From: Persicaria tinctoria
Taxonomy: Eukaryota; Streptophyta; Magnoliopsida; Caryophyllales; Polygonaceae
Assembly (NCBI GenBank): GCA_037127255.1
Contig: JBANSL010000009.1
Coordinates: 37,345,475-37,409,474 of the forward strand
Reading direction: 5' to 3'
Length of the DNA: 64,000 nucleotides
Position numbers and translations under genes: made by a program. Positions 1 through 8,470 of the stretch are shown here, piece by piece. The number at the start of each line of letters is the position of its first letter. Position 1 is the first letter of the stretch. A model generated the notes under the pieces. The model saw only the letters and a program-made list of their open reading frames with translations, was not told the origin of the DNA and did no database searches.

Positions 1-303
1 TTAGGGATAGAAGACAAATCGCATAAAAATCTGACCTTTATCGCATCGCCTCACATGGCCACCGTCGGGCTCACCCCAGCCCCAGAAGTGGGTGGACTAC
101 TCACTCCTCATCGCAATCGCAGACATTGAATTGATGAAAGAAACTTGCATAAAACTATATTCAAAGCCTTTTACAATCTTGGCAATCAACTTTCGCTGTA
201 AGCCAAAACCCTAAAAACCTTAGAACTCCTAAACTACTCTACTTGTGTCTCTGAAATTGAATCTAACTGAAATTGAATGATTGAAAAACCAGCCCCTAGG
301 GCC

Positions 304-312
304 TTATTTATA
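304..312 (-). promoter_or_regulatory. LTR TATA-like box
   Basis: The minus strand reads TATAAATAA within a block (TATAAATAAgg/cCCTAGGGGC) found in all five LTR copies of this family in the window. It lies about 1.1 kb into the LTR on the coding strand, a plausible U3/R boundary. Function is inferred from sequence and position only. Confidence 0.6.
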
Positions 313-514
313 GGCTTCATTCCCTAGCTAATCTAGGAAAGAAGATATCTATCTATATCTAAAATTATATCTACTTGCTTTAAAGATAAATAAAATGTTT
401 AATGGAATTAAATCCATAAGGGAAAAGATAAAACTAAATATGGAAATATGTCTTCATGTTGATAGATCTTGTCTCTTTGGATAGAACTTGATAGATCGGA
501 TAGAATCTTCGGCC

Positions 515-1175
515 AAGTCGAATCCTTCGCGCCCAAGGAATCCAAATCCTAGTCGAACAGCTCACGTCGAGAAGATTCTGGAACTGGCTCTAGTCGACTT
601 CGAGGAAGCTTCGTCGACCTCGACAAGGCTGGCTCGTCGAGTGGACTTCCTCGGGTTGGTGTGCTCGATGTGGCTCGGACTGGGCTCCTGGTGCTTGTCG
701 ACCTCGAGTAACCCTTGTCGATGTCGAGTAGACTGGCTCGCCGACTAGGGTTTCTCGAGCGTCTTTCCTCGATGGGCTTCGGATCTGGACTCAGGCTCGT
801 CGATCTCGACCAACTGCTCCTCGAGATCGACCAGGGTTCGTCGGAGATGGCTCTGGTGGGCTTGTCGAGGATTCCTCCCCGGACTTGCTCTGGTTCTCTT
901 GTCGATCTCGACAAAGGTTCGTCGAGATCGAGTAGATCTGGTGCTCGGCTTCTCGTCCTCGGCTTCTCGGGCAGCTCTTCTCCTCGTCGACTCCGGGCAT
1001 GACTTTGGGGTTTTTGTCGACCTCGACCATTGGCTCGTCGAGATCGAGTAAGGTCCCGGAGTCTGGGTTGTCTGGCTTGCTCGATCAGGTCTTGTCGATC
1101 AAGGTTGGTCGGCCAAGTCTTGTCTAGGTCGAGTAGACTTACTCGAGATCGAGTAGACCTGACTCCTAGACTTGT
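515..1175. repeat. TCGA-NN-TCGA motif cluster in the U3 of element 1
   Basis: About eleven copies of two TCGA palindromes separated by exactly two bases (for example GTCGACCTCGAC, CTCGAGATCGAG, GTCGATGTCGAG), plus many single TCGA sites. They are irregularly spaced and separated by GC-rich, non-repeated DNA. This is not a tandem array. The cluster lies upstream of the TATA-like box on the minus strand. Confidence 0.85.
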
Positions 1176-1413
1176 TCCGCTGCTTTGACCTTGGACTTCT
1201 GTAGTGGTTTTCCGAGCTTTTCCGACCTTCTGTAGAATTGCTGTAAAACGCCTCGATTTCTGCGATTTAAACAGAAACTGGTGTAGATTCCATAATTTGG
1301 CAAATAAACATAAATTACACAGATTCTGTACTATCTAATCCCCAAATGAATGCAATGTATACAGAAATCGATATAAAAGTTGCTGTAAAACATGGCAGAT
1401 TCCGCTCACAACA

Positions 1414-1430
1414 AACACCCCATACTTAAG
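1414..1430 (-). other. Polypurine tract region of Athila-like element 1
   Basis: On the minus strand CTTAAGTATGGGGTGTT directly precedes the 3' LTR start TGTTGTGAG. The same sequence is next to the LTR in element 2 (50024-50040), and with one change in element 3 (61595-61611). This is the expected position for priming plus-strand synthesis. Confidence 0.7.
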
Positions 1431-2881
1431 CTTGCTTGTCCTCAAGCAATACTTTTATTTGTCATTCAGGGGAAGAATTCAAACTCTCAACATCTTAGAT
1501 TCATTCTTATATGTCCCCTACAATCAATTACCATCCTCGAAAAGGTACTTATGTCACAGATCCATGCATGTGCAATTTAAAAAGCAACATCTACTCACAA
1601 AAGGAGGGTTATGCAAAAACATTCATAAGTGACAAAGCATTAATAATCAAGAGGACTTTAATTTAAGCTCAACAAGGAGTAGATTGGTAAAAGGCTAAAG
1701 GTGGGCAATTTTTGGCCATGTGGTGCTTTTATGATCCGGGGAAATGGATCACTTTCAAACTTGAATTTCCACATTCCTTCTTCCTTTGATTCATCACCTT
1801 TCATAATGCTTTTATTCATAATAATGCTTTTACCTCTCTAACCTCAACACTGCCTTCTCGTGAGTCGCAAACATGGGTGTCATGAATGGCCCCGGATACT
1901 TAGTGCGTCGGACTCCTCACAATGTGTCCCATCTCTCCAAACTATTATCTTAGAGAGCAGGGTCAATCTACCTTTATCTCCTGAGGTGATTGGATTTTCT
2001 TTCACTCATTAAATTTTCCATATATTTCAAATAATTTCCTTCCAAACTCCATAAACACCATATAACATCTCCATAATGTAACATCATTCTCAACATAATC
2101 CCCGGATAAGGTAAAGAATGGAAATATTTAGATCATGTGGAGCAATATTTGAAATAAGGCATATTATGGCTTTTGTGATGCATAAGCATAGGTAAGGCTA
2201 GGAATTAACAATGAGCATTATATGGAAATATTAAGTCCTCCATCATTTTATCATGCAACATGTCAAAAGCAAATTCAAATTTTACCTCCTTTCATGGTTT
2301 TCAAGAAAATAATGCACTTCATTGTGACTTCCCTTTACTAGGCAATTTCATGCTATATCTCTAATGAATCTAATTTTGCATCGTCGAGTTCCATATAAGC
2401 TTCCATGACTTTATTCAAAAAATTCAATGGGGGTCATTTTTCTTTAAATTTTGGAAAACATGTATATAAGCACATAAGGCAATAATGCATTCCAAAATAG
2501 CCATGTATCAATTCAAAGAAATAATGCACCAAGTCATGTCAAATATGATCAAATATGCACAAAGTAAGCTCTTCCCCCACCCCATACTTAAACATTACAG
2601 TGTCCTCACTGTATATAAAACAATGTAAAAGGGTAAAGAAAGAAACTCACAAGACAGATGTACAGAGCCGCATAATTTCGAATGGAGCACCTCCTGGGCC
2701 GATTATTAATGTAGCTTGGTTCCATCCATGGACCTGAAAAGTAGAAGACATATACCCATAATAGCAAAACTAAAAGTGTTCAAAACAAAAAAAAAAACAA
2801 AAAACAAAGTCTCAAATGTCCTAAAAAGTCTATGTACATGCTCTAGATTTTATAGTCGCTAGGCCGACTTTCCATTAATGC
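1431..2881 (-). other. Non-coding region between pol end and 3' LTR, element 1
   Basis: About 1.45 kb without a convincing ORF. It lies where Athila relatives carry an env-like region, but no env-like ORF is visible. It is collinear with 50041-51850 of element 2 and 61612-63251 of element 3. Shared blocks include the segment around 1850-2000 and the short block just after the pol stop at about 2845-2875. Conservation of a non-coding stretch in three copies could reflect common descent or packaging and 3'-end signals. Confidence 0.75.
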
Positions 2882-3019
2882 TCAAGGTGGCATCTGCAGG
2901 GCCCATGTAGCTTGGGCTTCAAATAGGACTCCATTCTTGTCCATCAGCTGTAATCCTCCAGAATGGATCTTGTTCACCACAAACGGTCCCATCCGCTTCT
3001 TGTTGAATTTGTTGGGAAA
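2882..3019 (-). pseudogene. Integrase C-terminal remnant
   Basis: Forty-five codons that stay in frame with the ORF upstream across a TAG at 3020-3022 and end at a TGA (2882-2884). The translation contains KKRMGPFVVNKIHSGGLQL, matching the 'W/M-GPF' C-terminal module of plant Ty3/gypsy integrases. The upstream VGDKLYVS segment fits the same module. The catalytic integrase core is missing, so this is the tail left by a large deletion of RT, RNase H and the integrase core. It might still contribute a chromatin-binding tail if the TAG is read through, but I treat it as non-functional. Confidence 0.75.
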
Positions 3020-3838
3020 CTAATGATCCTTTGACTTAGAGACATAGAGCTTGTCTCCAACTTCGTACTCCTTAGGCTCATCATTGGAAATCCTGCACAA
3101 TCGCACATACCAAGGCAGACCTCTCCCATGTATAGATAAATCTTTAATGGAAATAGGAGAAGAAAGATCCATACCTTGACTCACCTTTGCGGAAACGGAA
3201 TCGGGGACCACTGTGTTTGGTCGATCTCGACTAGGGCTAGTCGATCTCGACAAGTCTGCTGGTCCTGGTGGTGGTCTGGTCGAAGAGGCAGAAGTCGACG
3301 AAGAACAGGTCTTGTCGACCTCGAGTTGGCTGGTCGACCTCGACAAGGACTCTGCTCCTGGTGGTGGTGGCTTCATCGAGGACACAGGATCTGGTGGCGC
3401 CTGGAGGTGGTCGACCTCGACAAGGCTACTCGAGGTCGACGAGGGTTCTGGTCCTGGAGTCAGCGTCGTCGATGAAGGTGGCTCTGGTGGTGCTAAGTGT
3501 TGGTCGACCTCGACAAGGCTACTCGAGGTCGAGTAGCCTTCTCCTCCTGGTGGCTTGCTCGTCGAGGAGGGCGGCGCTGGGCTCTCCGAGGGGTGGTCGA
3601 GATCGACGAGAGTGTTGTCGACCTCGAGTAGACTCGGCTTGTCTGGTTCGCTGCTCGATGAAGCTGGCGCTGGTGGAGTCTCCGTGGTCTGGTCGAGATC
3701 GACTAGGGTTCTACTCGATGTCGAGGAGCCCTGGTCGATCTTGACCCCATACTTAGCTCCTTTGTTCTCTTTAAGGATTGCCATGATCTCCTCTACCTGG
3801 GCCTCCATGTCCCTCTTTTCCAGCTCCTCAGGGGTCAT
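3020..3838 (-). CDS. Low-complexity acidic/Ser-Thr polyprotein segment built from TCGA motifs
   Basis: A 272-residue ORF in frame with the protease ORF, separated from it by a TAG (3848-3850) and three codons. The N-terminus (MTPEELEKRDMEAQVEEIM) is a charged helix. The middle, about residues 35-205, is a degenerate repeat alternating VDLD/VEVD with STSS/SRSTS and Pro-rich spacers. The C-terminus (VGDKLYVSKSKDH) belongs to the integrase tail. The middle is encoded by the TCGA-NN-TCGA cluster at 3213-3745. It sits where RT, RNase H and the integrase core should be, so the repeat replaced or bridges the deletion. Opposite-strand ORFs here are shadows. Whether it is translated depends on readthrough of two TAG codons or on internal initiation. 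No enzyme domain is recognised. Confidence 0.6.
   Translation of the reverse strand: MTPEELEKRDMEAQVEEIMAILKENKGAKYGVKIDQGSSTSSRTLVDLDQTTETPPAPASSSSEPDKPSLLEVDNTLVDLDHPSESPAPPSSTSKPPGGEGYSTSSSLVEVDQHLAPPEPPSSTTLTPGPEPSSTSSSLVEVDHLQAPPDPVSSMKPPPPGAESLSRSTSQLEVDKTCSSSTSASSTRPPPGPADLSRSTSPSRDRPNTVVPDSVSAKVSQGMDLSSPISIKDLSIHGRGLPWYVRLCRISNDEPKEYEVGDKLYVSKSKDH
3213..3745. repeat. TCGA-NN-TCGA motif cluster inside the pol remnant
   Basis: About twelve copies of the spaced TCGA pair in 530 bp, with spacers CC, TC, GA, GG and TG. Because the unit is 6 bp and keeps frame, it encodes VDLD/VEVD in one frame and STS/SRS in another. A related smaller cluster lies at 4577-4775 in the gag-protease linker. 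Confidence 0.85.
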
Positions 3839-3847
3839 ATTCCTGAC

Positions 3848-5206
3848 CTAGGGTTCCCCGCAGGTGATGTAGCCAGCTGAGATAGATTTGACCTCTTCCA
3901 TCGGACCCGTATATCTTTCAGTTTTGTTGAAGGAATACTCAATCACTTCATCGCTGATGTTGAAAGTGAGCACTCCTTTCCGTACGCTTATGTTGGCATC
4001 CACCGTCGCCAAAAATGGCCTTCCTAAAATAATTGGACAAGCAGGATCTTCTTGCATATCAACTTTTAAGAAATTAGCATGAACGAAGAATTTACCTACT
4101 TGTACTGGGACATTTTCCACCATGCATGTTGGTATGACCACCGTGTTGTGGGCCATATAAAGTCTAGCATCCACAGGCTCCAGGGCACCTATCTTAATCT
4201 TGGACCAAATCGTTAAAGGCATAATACTGACACTAGCTCCAAGATCACATAGGGCATTAATTTTGTATGGACCAAATCCAATAGTTATAGCAAACTTACC
4301 TGGATCCGGCCTCTTCTCCAGTATGTCCAGATGGCTGCACTCCTCTCTGATTTCTGCCATCGATCGCTTTTTGCTCAGAATCTCTTTCAGGAACTTGACA
4401 TAGGACGGCATTTCATTGAGAGCTTCTGTGAAGGAGATGGTGACATTGAGCTTCTGAAGCATCTTGATGAAGCGCTGAAACGTTTTCTCCGCCGGGTCCT
4501 TTAGAGATTTTGTTGGGAAAGGCAGCTTCTTTTTCTGAGTCGGAGCCAGAACAGACGTCGGAGTTGCTGCAGATTTCTCTATGTCGACCAGGGGCTCCTC
4601 GATGTCGACTACAGGCTTGTCGACTTCGACCAGATTGGGCCCAGTCGATTTGCTGTTCGGCGCAGACGACGATTCTGGAGATTTCTCCTCGACCTCGAGT
4701 AGACCTTTGTCGAGGTCGACTAGGCTCTGGTCGAGATCGACGACGGGTTTGTCGACCTCGACTTGCTGTTCCTCGCTGTTCTGCTGCTTTCCAACTTCTG
4801 GCTCTTGAAGTTGATGGCCGCTTCTGAGTTTTACAACAGCTATGTGTCCAGTCTTTCCCTTAGGATTTGGTTCTGTTTGCCCAGGGAGCTTGCCGGACTG
4901 TCGTGGGATCTGTGCAGAAATCTGTCCTATCTGCGTCTCAATTCCCCTTTTCCAGATGTCCAGTTCTCCAAATTTGGTGGTGATGTTCTGGAACTGGTTG
5001 TTGATGGTCCCTTGATTTCGTCGCATCTCCTCAAGGATTAGCTGCAGATCATCTTTCTTTTGATCCCTTTCTGGATGTCCTGGAGCTCTGTAGGGTGGAG
5101 GATTCCTAGGGGGACCTTGGTTCCATTGCTGTTGATAATGCCTTTGATCCCCCATATAGCGATTAGGCCCTCCTGCGTAAGCTGCATCCTCATGATGTTC
5201 TGCCAT
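3848..5206 (-). CDS. Gag C-terminus plus retropepsin-like protease
   Basis: A 452-residue ORF in the same frame as gag, separated by one TAG (5252-5254). Order: a Gln/Pro-rich linker (to about residue 60), a helical segment with IETQIGQISAQIPRQSGKLPG, then a linker with VEVDK/VDLDQ repeats from a TCGA cluster (about residues 145-215). A conserved pre-protease segment follows (KKKLPFPTKSLKDPAEKTFQ), and then the aspartic protease (about 305-420) with ALCDLGASVSIMP and the IILGRPFL motif. DLGA rather than D-S/T-G is usual in Athila-type elements (established for the family). The enzyme would cleave the polyprotein in the virus-like particle. The ORF ends at TAG (3848-3850), but the frame stays open beyond it. 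The missing RT means it cannot act alone in transposition. Confidence 0.85.
   Translation of the reverse strand: MAEHHEDAAYAGGPNRYMGDQRHYQQQWNQGPPRNPPPYRAPGHPERDQKKDDLQLILEEMRRNQGTINNQFQNITTKFGELDIWKRGIETQIGQISAQIPRQSGKLPGQTEPNPKGKTGHIAVVKLRSGHQLQEPEVGKQQNSEEQQVEVDKPVVDLDQSLVDLDKGLLEVEEKSPESSSAPNSKSTGPNLVEVDKPVVDIEEPLVDIEKSAATPTSVLAPTQKKKLPFPTKSLKDPAEKTFQRFIKMLQKLNVTISFTEALNEMPSYVKFLKEILSKKRSMAEIREECSHLDILEKRPDPGKFAITIGFGPYKINALCDLGASVSIMPLTIWSKIKIGALEPVDARLYMAHNTVVIPTCMVENVPVQVGKFFVHANFLKVDMQEDPACPIILGRPFLATVDANISVRKGVLTFNISDEVIEYSFNKTERYTGPMEEVKSISAGYITCGEP
4577..4775. repeat. TCGA motif cluster in the gag-protease linker
   Basis: Six TCGA-NN-TCGA pairs in about 200 bp. On the minus strand they encode VEVDKPVVDLDQ-type repeats, with further VDIE variants. 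The acidic reading is the same as in the 3213-3745 cluster. Confidence 0.8.
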
Positions 5207-5251
5207 CCTGACTTGCTCTGTGTGTGGGCACTCAGTAGTGGTGTGCCTTTG

Positions 5252-6262
5252 CTATCCGCATTCTATGCAAGGCTGATTGACAGAGAGATACTTCACTTGT
5301 TTGAGGAGCTTCTTATTCTGGTCTCTGTAGTATTGCTCCCTGACATCAGGATCAATTTCCTTTGCTGGCTCATAGAGTGGCATAGATCGTGCTGGCCTGG
5401 CGTATGGGTTCTCTTCATAAGTTGCAGTAGACCCATATTTGTTGTCGTAGTTGGTGAGCTTTTCTAGCACACCCCATGCGTCACTTGGCGGCATCGTCAG
5501 ATACTCGTAGTGAGTATAATTGTTGATTCTGTCCTTAGTGACTTGGTCAAGAGAGTTGAAGAAGATCTCCTGAATGATGTAGGGTGGTTGTCCATGAGTA
5601 GGGCAAGATCGCAGAAGTTCCTTGTAGCGCTCCCATGCCCTTGCCAGCGGTTCCCCTTTCTGCTGTTTAAAGGCGGTGATTTTTTGGCGGAGATGTGCTG
5701 TTTTGGCCGGTGGGAAGAATTTGTTCAGAAACTCTTGCTCTACTTGGGCCCAGGTTGTGAGTGATCTTGCTTTCAGCCCTTCCAGCCATTTCAGTGCAGG
5801 CCCAGCGAGAGACCAGCGAAAAGATTTCATCTTGACATATTCCAAGGTTGTGCCTTCTGCAAGAGTACGACACATATCATGAAAATTAGTAATATGTTCA
5901 AGAGGACACTCATTAAATCTGCTGTAAAAGGCATTATTTTTAAGCTCTATAAGAAATTGAGTGCGAATTTCAAAAGAGTTTTCAGGGATTAGAATCGCCG
6001 ATTCAGGCACGACGAGCGTGGGATGCATATAATCTTCAGCAGTGGTTGGATATTGGGCAAGCTCAGCTTGTGCTTGTTCCTTTTCTGCTCTCTCAGCGGC
6101 GAGAGCAGCATCCCTGGCGGCTAGATCCCTGGTAAGCCTAGCGATCAGCTGCTCCTGTGTTTCAGCGTCCTCCATGGCTCTTTGAAGTCTATTTCTGATG
6201 TGTAGAAGGCGCTCTGGTTCATCTAAACCGTAGTACTCATGTGGGATACCAGAACGGCGCAT
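5252..6262 (-). CDS. Gag polyprotein (capsid) of Athila-like element 1
   Basis: A 336-residue ORF. Residues about 35-75 form an Ala/Glu/Arg-rich coiled coil (QLIARLTRDLAARDAALAAE). Residues about 105-235 match the plant retrotransposon gag capsid domain: LIELKNNAFYSRFN, ALKWLEGLKARSLTTWAQ, FLNKFFPPAKT and the FFNSLDQVTKDRIN end. The ORF stops at TAG (5252-5254) exactly inside a zinc knuckle. CIEC is before the stop, and an H and C at family spacing (QRHTTTEC) follow in the same frame. The ATG at 6262 is the first in frame after the primer site and 5' leader. Gag would form the virus-like particle and bind RNA. The stop could be decay or a leaky stop that separates Gag from Gag-Pro. Confidence 0.9.
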   Translation of the reverse strand: MRRSGIPHEYYGLDEPERLLHIRNRLQRAMEDAETQEQLIARLTRDLAARDAALAAERAEKEQAQAELAQYPTTAEDYMHPTLVVPESAILIPENSFEIRTQFLIELKNNAFYSRFNECPLEHITNFHDMCRTLAEGTTLEYVKMKSFRWSLAGPALKWLEGLKARSLTTWAQVEQEFLNKFFPPAKTAHLRQKITAFKQQKGEPLARAWERYKELLRSCPTHGQPPYIIQEIFFNSLDQVTKDRINNYTHYEYLTMPPSDAWGVLEKLTNYDNKYGSTATYEENPYARPARSMPLYEPAKEIDPDVREQYYRDQNKKLLKQVKYLSVNQPCIECG

Positions 6263-6324
6263 ACACCTGAAAAGTAACTCAAGAGAAAAGTGAGAACTGA
6301 CTACCTAAGGCGCGATTGATAGCT

Positions 6325-6342
6325 TCCCCGGCAACGGCGCCA
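6325..6342 (-). other. Primer-binding site for tRNA-Asp
   Basis: The minus strand reads TGGCGCCGTTGCCGGGGA, the perfect complement of the last 18 bases of plant tRNA-Asp including CCA. It lies three bases inside the 5' LTR. It fixes the element on the minus strand and fits the Athila/Tat group. Confidence 0.92.
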
Positions 6343-7360
6343 ATTTGTTGTTGCAGAAGGATGGTCAAGTATAGAATAGAATATGGTCTAGAACGACTCC
6401 CCTGTCTCAGCAAATAATTACAAGACTTCCTCCCGTTGTAGTAAGAGAAAAGTCAGGATCGAATCCACGAGGAAGCACGTCAGCAGTTCTTAGGTAGCTA
6501 TCAGATTCTCACAACAGCAGCAGAAAAACATAGAAACAAACACAGAAGCAGAAACAAATAATCCCGGCAAGGGCAACTAAGACAAAAGCAAATAAAAGAC
6601 AGAAATAAAAGCAAATAAAGCAAAGCAAGAACGAAAGCAAAGACAGAAAGTAACCAACTCGACTTAGACCAGCACTACTCGACTTCGACAAAGAACAACT
6701 CGAGATCGACAAAGGGCTAGTCTATGTCGACAAGAAATAGCAAAAGACAAAATCGCAGATTTTCGACAGAATGCAGAAATTTTAACAGAAATTTACTTCA
6801 ATATATAAAAAGACCTCCAAGGCTAGGGTTTTAACACCACAACGGTAACCATGCAAAACAACACATAAAGGCATAAAAGATCATGCTTTCCATCAAATAA
6901 CTTTCGTCATTAACAACTAGGCATATAGAGGCTCTCGCATAAACCCTAATTGTTACTAACCCTTTTTCACATAATTAATCCAAGTTGCATTAAGATCACT
7001 TTCGCTTCAATAACACAAACAAGGATCACCTTCAACTCTCGCAAAAGAATCATGCTCTTAGGGATAGAAGACAAATCGCATAAAAATCTGACCTTTATCG
7101 CATCGCCTCACATGGCCACCGTCGGGCTCACCCCAGCCCCAGAAGTGGGTGGACTACTCACTCCTCATCGCAATCGCAGACATTGAATTGATGAAAGAAA
7201 CTTGCATAAAACTATATTCAAAGCCTTTTACAATCTTGGCAATCAACTTTCGCTGTAAGCCAAAACCCTAAAAACCTTAGAACTCCTAAACTACTCTACT
7301 TGTGTCTCTGAAATTGAATCTAAATGAAATTGAATGATTGAAAAACCTGCCCCTAGGGCC

Positions 7361-7369
7361 TTATTTATA
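7361..7369 (-). promoter_or_regulatory. LTR TATA-like box (5' LTR of element 1)
   Basis: TATAAATAA on the minus strand. This copy lies in the 5' LTR, so it would drive the element's genomic RNA. Function is inferred. Confidence 0.6.
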
Positions 7370-7571
7370 GGCTTCATTCCCTAGCTAATCTAGGAAAGAA
7401 GATATCTATCTATATCTAAAATTATATCTACTTGCTTTAAAGATAAATAAAATGTTTAATGGAATTAAATCCATAAGGGAAAAGATAAAACTAAATATGG
7501 AAATATGTCTTCATGTTGATAGATCTTGTCTCTTTGGATAGAACTTGATAGATCGGATAGAATCTTCGGCC

Positions 7572-8232
7572 AAGTCGACTCCTTCGCGCCCAAGGAATCC
7601 AAATCCTAGTCGAACAGCTCACGTCGAGAAGATTCTGGAACTGGCTCTAGTCGACTTCGAGGAAGCTTCGTCGACCTCGACAAGGCTGGCTCGTCGAGTG
7701 GACTTCCTCGGGTTGGTGTGCTCGATGTGGCTCGGACTGGGCTCCTGGTGCTTGTCGACCTCGAGTAACCCTTGTCGATGTCGAGTAGACTGGCTCGCCG
7801 ACTAGGGTTTCTCGAGCGTCTTTCCTCGATGGGCTTCGGATCTGGACTCAGGCTCGTCGATCTCGACCAACTGCTCCTCGAGATCGACCAGGGTTCGTCG
7901 GAGATGGCTCTGGTGGGCTTGTCGAGGATTCCTCCCCGGACTTGCTCTGGTTCTCTTGTCGATCTCGACAAAGGTTCGTCGAGATCGAGTAGATCTGGTG
8001 CTCGGCTTCTCGTCCTCGGCTTCTCGGGCAGCTCTTCTCCTCGTCGACTCCGGGCATGACTTTGGGGTTTTTGTCGACCTCGACCATTGGCTCGTCGAGA
8101 TCGAGTAAGGTCCCGGAGTCTGGGTTGTCTGGCTTGCTCGATCAGGTCTTGTCGATCAAGGTTGGTCGGCCAAGTCTTGTCTAGGTCGAGTAGACTTACT
8201 CGAGATCGAGTAGACCTGACTCCTAGACTTGT
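7572..8232. repeat. TCGA-NN-TCGA motif cluster in the 5' LTR
   Basis: A duplicate of the 515-1175 cluster through the LTR pair. One difference lies at its edge, where this copy has an extra TCGA (GTCGACTCC against GTCGAATCC in the left LTR). Confidence 0.85.
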
Positions 8233-8470
8233 TCCGCTGCTTTGACCTTGGACTTCTGTAGTGGTTTTCCGAGCTTTTTCGACCTTCTGTAGAATTGCTG
8301 TAAAACGCCTCGATTTCTGCGATTTAAACAGAAACTGGTGTAGATTCCATAATTTGGCAAATAAACATAAATTACACAGATTCTGTACTATCTAATCCCC
8401 AAATGAATGCAATGTATACAGAAATCGATATAAAAGTTGCTGTAAAATATGGCAGATTCCGCTCACAACA

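Larger units (their letters stand above)
1..1413 (-). repeat. Left (3') LTR of Athila-like element 1, truncated by window start
   Basis: By eye it matches 7057-8470 with about five substitutions and one short indel, which implies a very recent insertion. It ends CTCACAACA and is followed by the polypurine tract on the minus strand. It carries a TATA-like box at 304-312 and a dense TCGA-NN-TCGA cluster at about 515-1175. Small ORFs on both strands here are frame shadows of that cluster and are not annotated. Confidence 0.9.
1..8470 (-). mobile_element. Athila-like Ty3/gypsy element 1, RT/IN-deleted, left end outside window
   Basis: A minus-strand LTR retrotransposon. Positions 1-1413 repeat 7057-8470 almost exactly, which marks two LTRs. 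The right LTR starts TGTTGTTGCAG and ends CTCACAACA. A primer-binding site matching the 3' end of plant tRNA-Asp lies beside it at 6325-6342, so the right LTR is the 5' LTR. Between the LTRs are gag, zinc knuckle, protease, a repeat-rich segment and the last 45 codons of integrase. No reverse transcriptase, RNase H or integrase catalytic core is present. The tRNA-Asp primer and the CDLGAS protease motif point to the Athila/Tat group (known for that group). About 710 bp of the left LTR lies outside the window. The right flank is Helitron helicase sequence; ACATG (8471-8475) is the probable TSD, but the left copy cannot be seen. Confidence 0.9.
6346..8470 (-). repeat. Right (5') LTR of Athila-like element 1
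   Basis: A 2125-bp LTR starting TGTTGTTGCAG and ending CTCACAACA, with short inverted ends. On the plus strand, 6655-6735 (U5 side) holds a small TCGA-motif group and 7572-8232 the large U3 cluster. A TATA-like box is at 7361-7369. It agrees with the left LTR over about 1.4 kb except for about five bases. Confidence 0.92.

Noticed and set aside
488..1030. Overlapping ORFs on both strands in the Athila-like LTR (also 7545-8087 and 49210-49718)
   Set aside because: They are translations of the TCGA cluster in several frames, repeat only because LTRs are copies, and have no start context or domain.
1431..2881. An env-like gene in the Athila-like 3' region
   Set aside because: No ORF above about 66 codons in element 1 and none shared by the three copies.
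3213..3745. TCGA clusters as a CRISPR array or as cloning-vector polylinker (many SalI/XhoI-like sites)
   Set aside because: Units are 10-12 bp and irregularly spaced without uniform spacers. They occur in several dispersed elements with proper LTRs and TSDs, so they are genomic.
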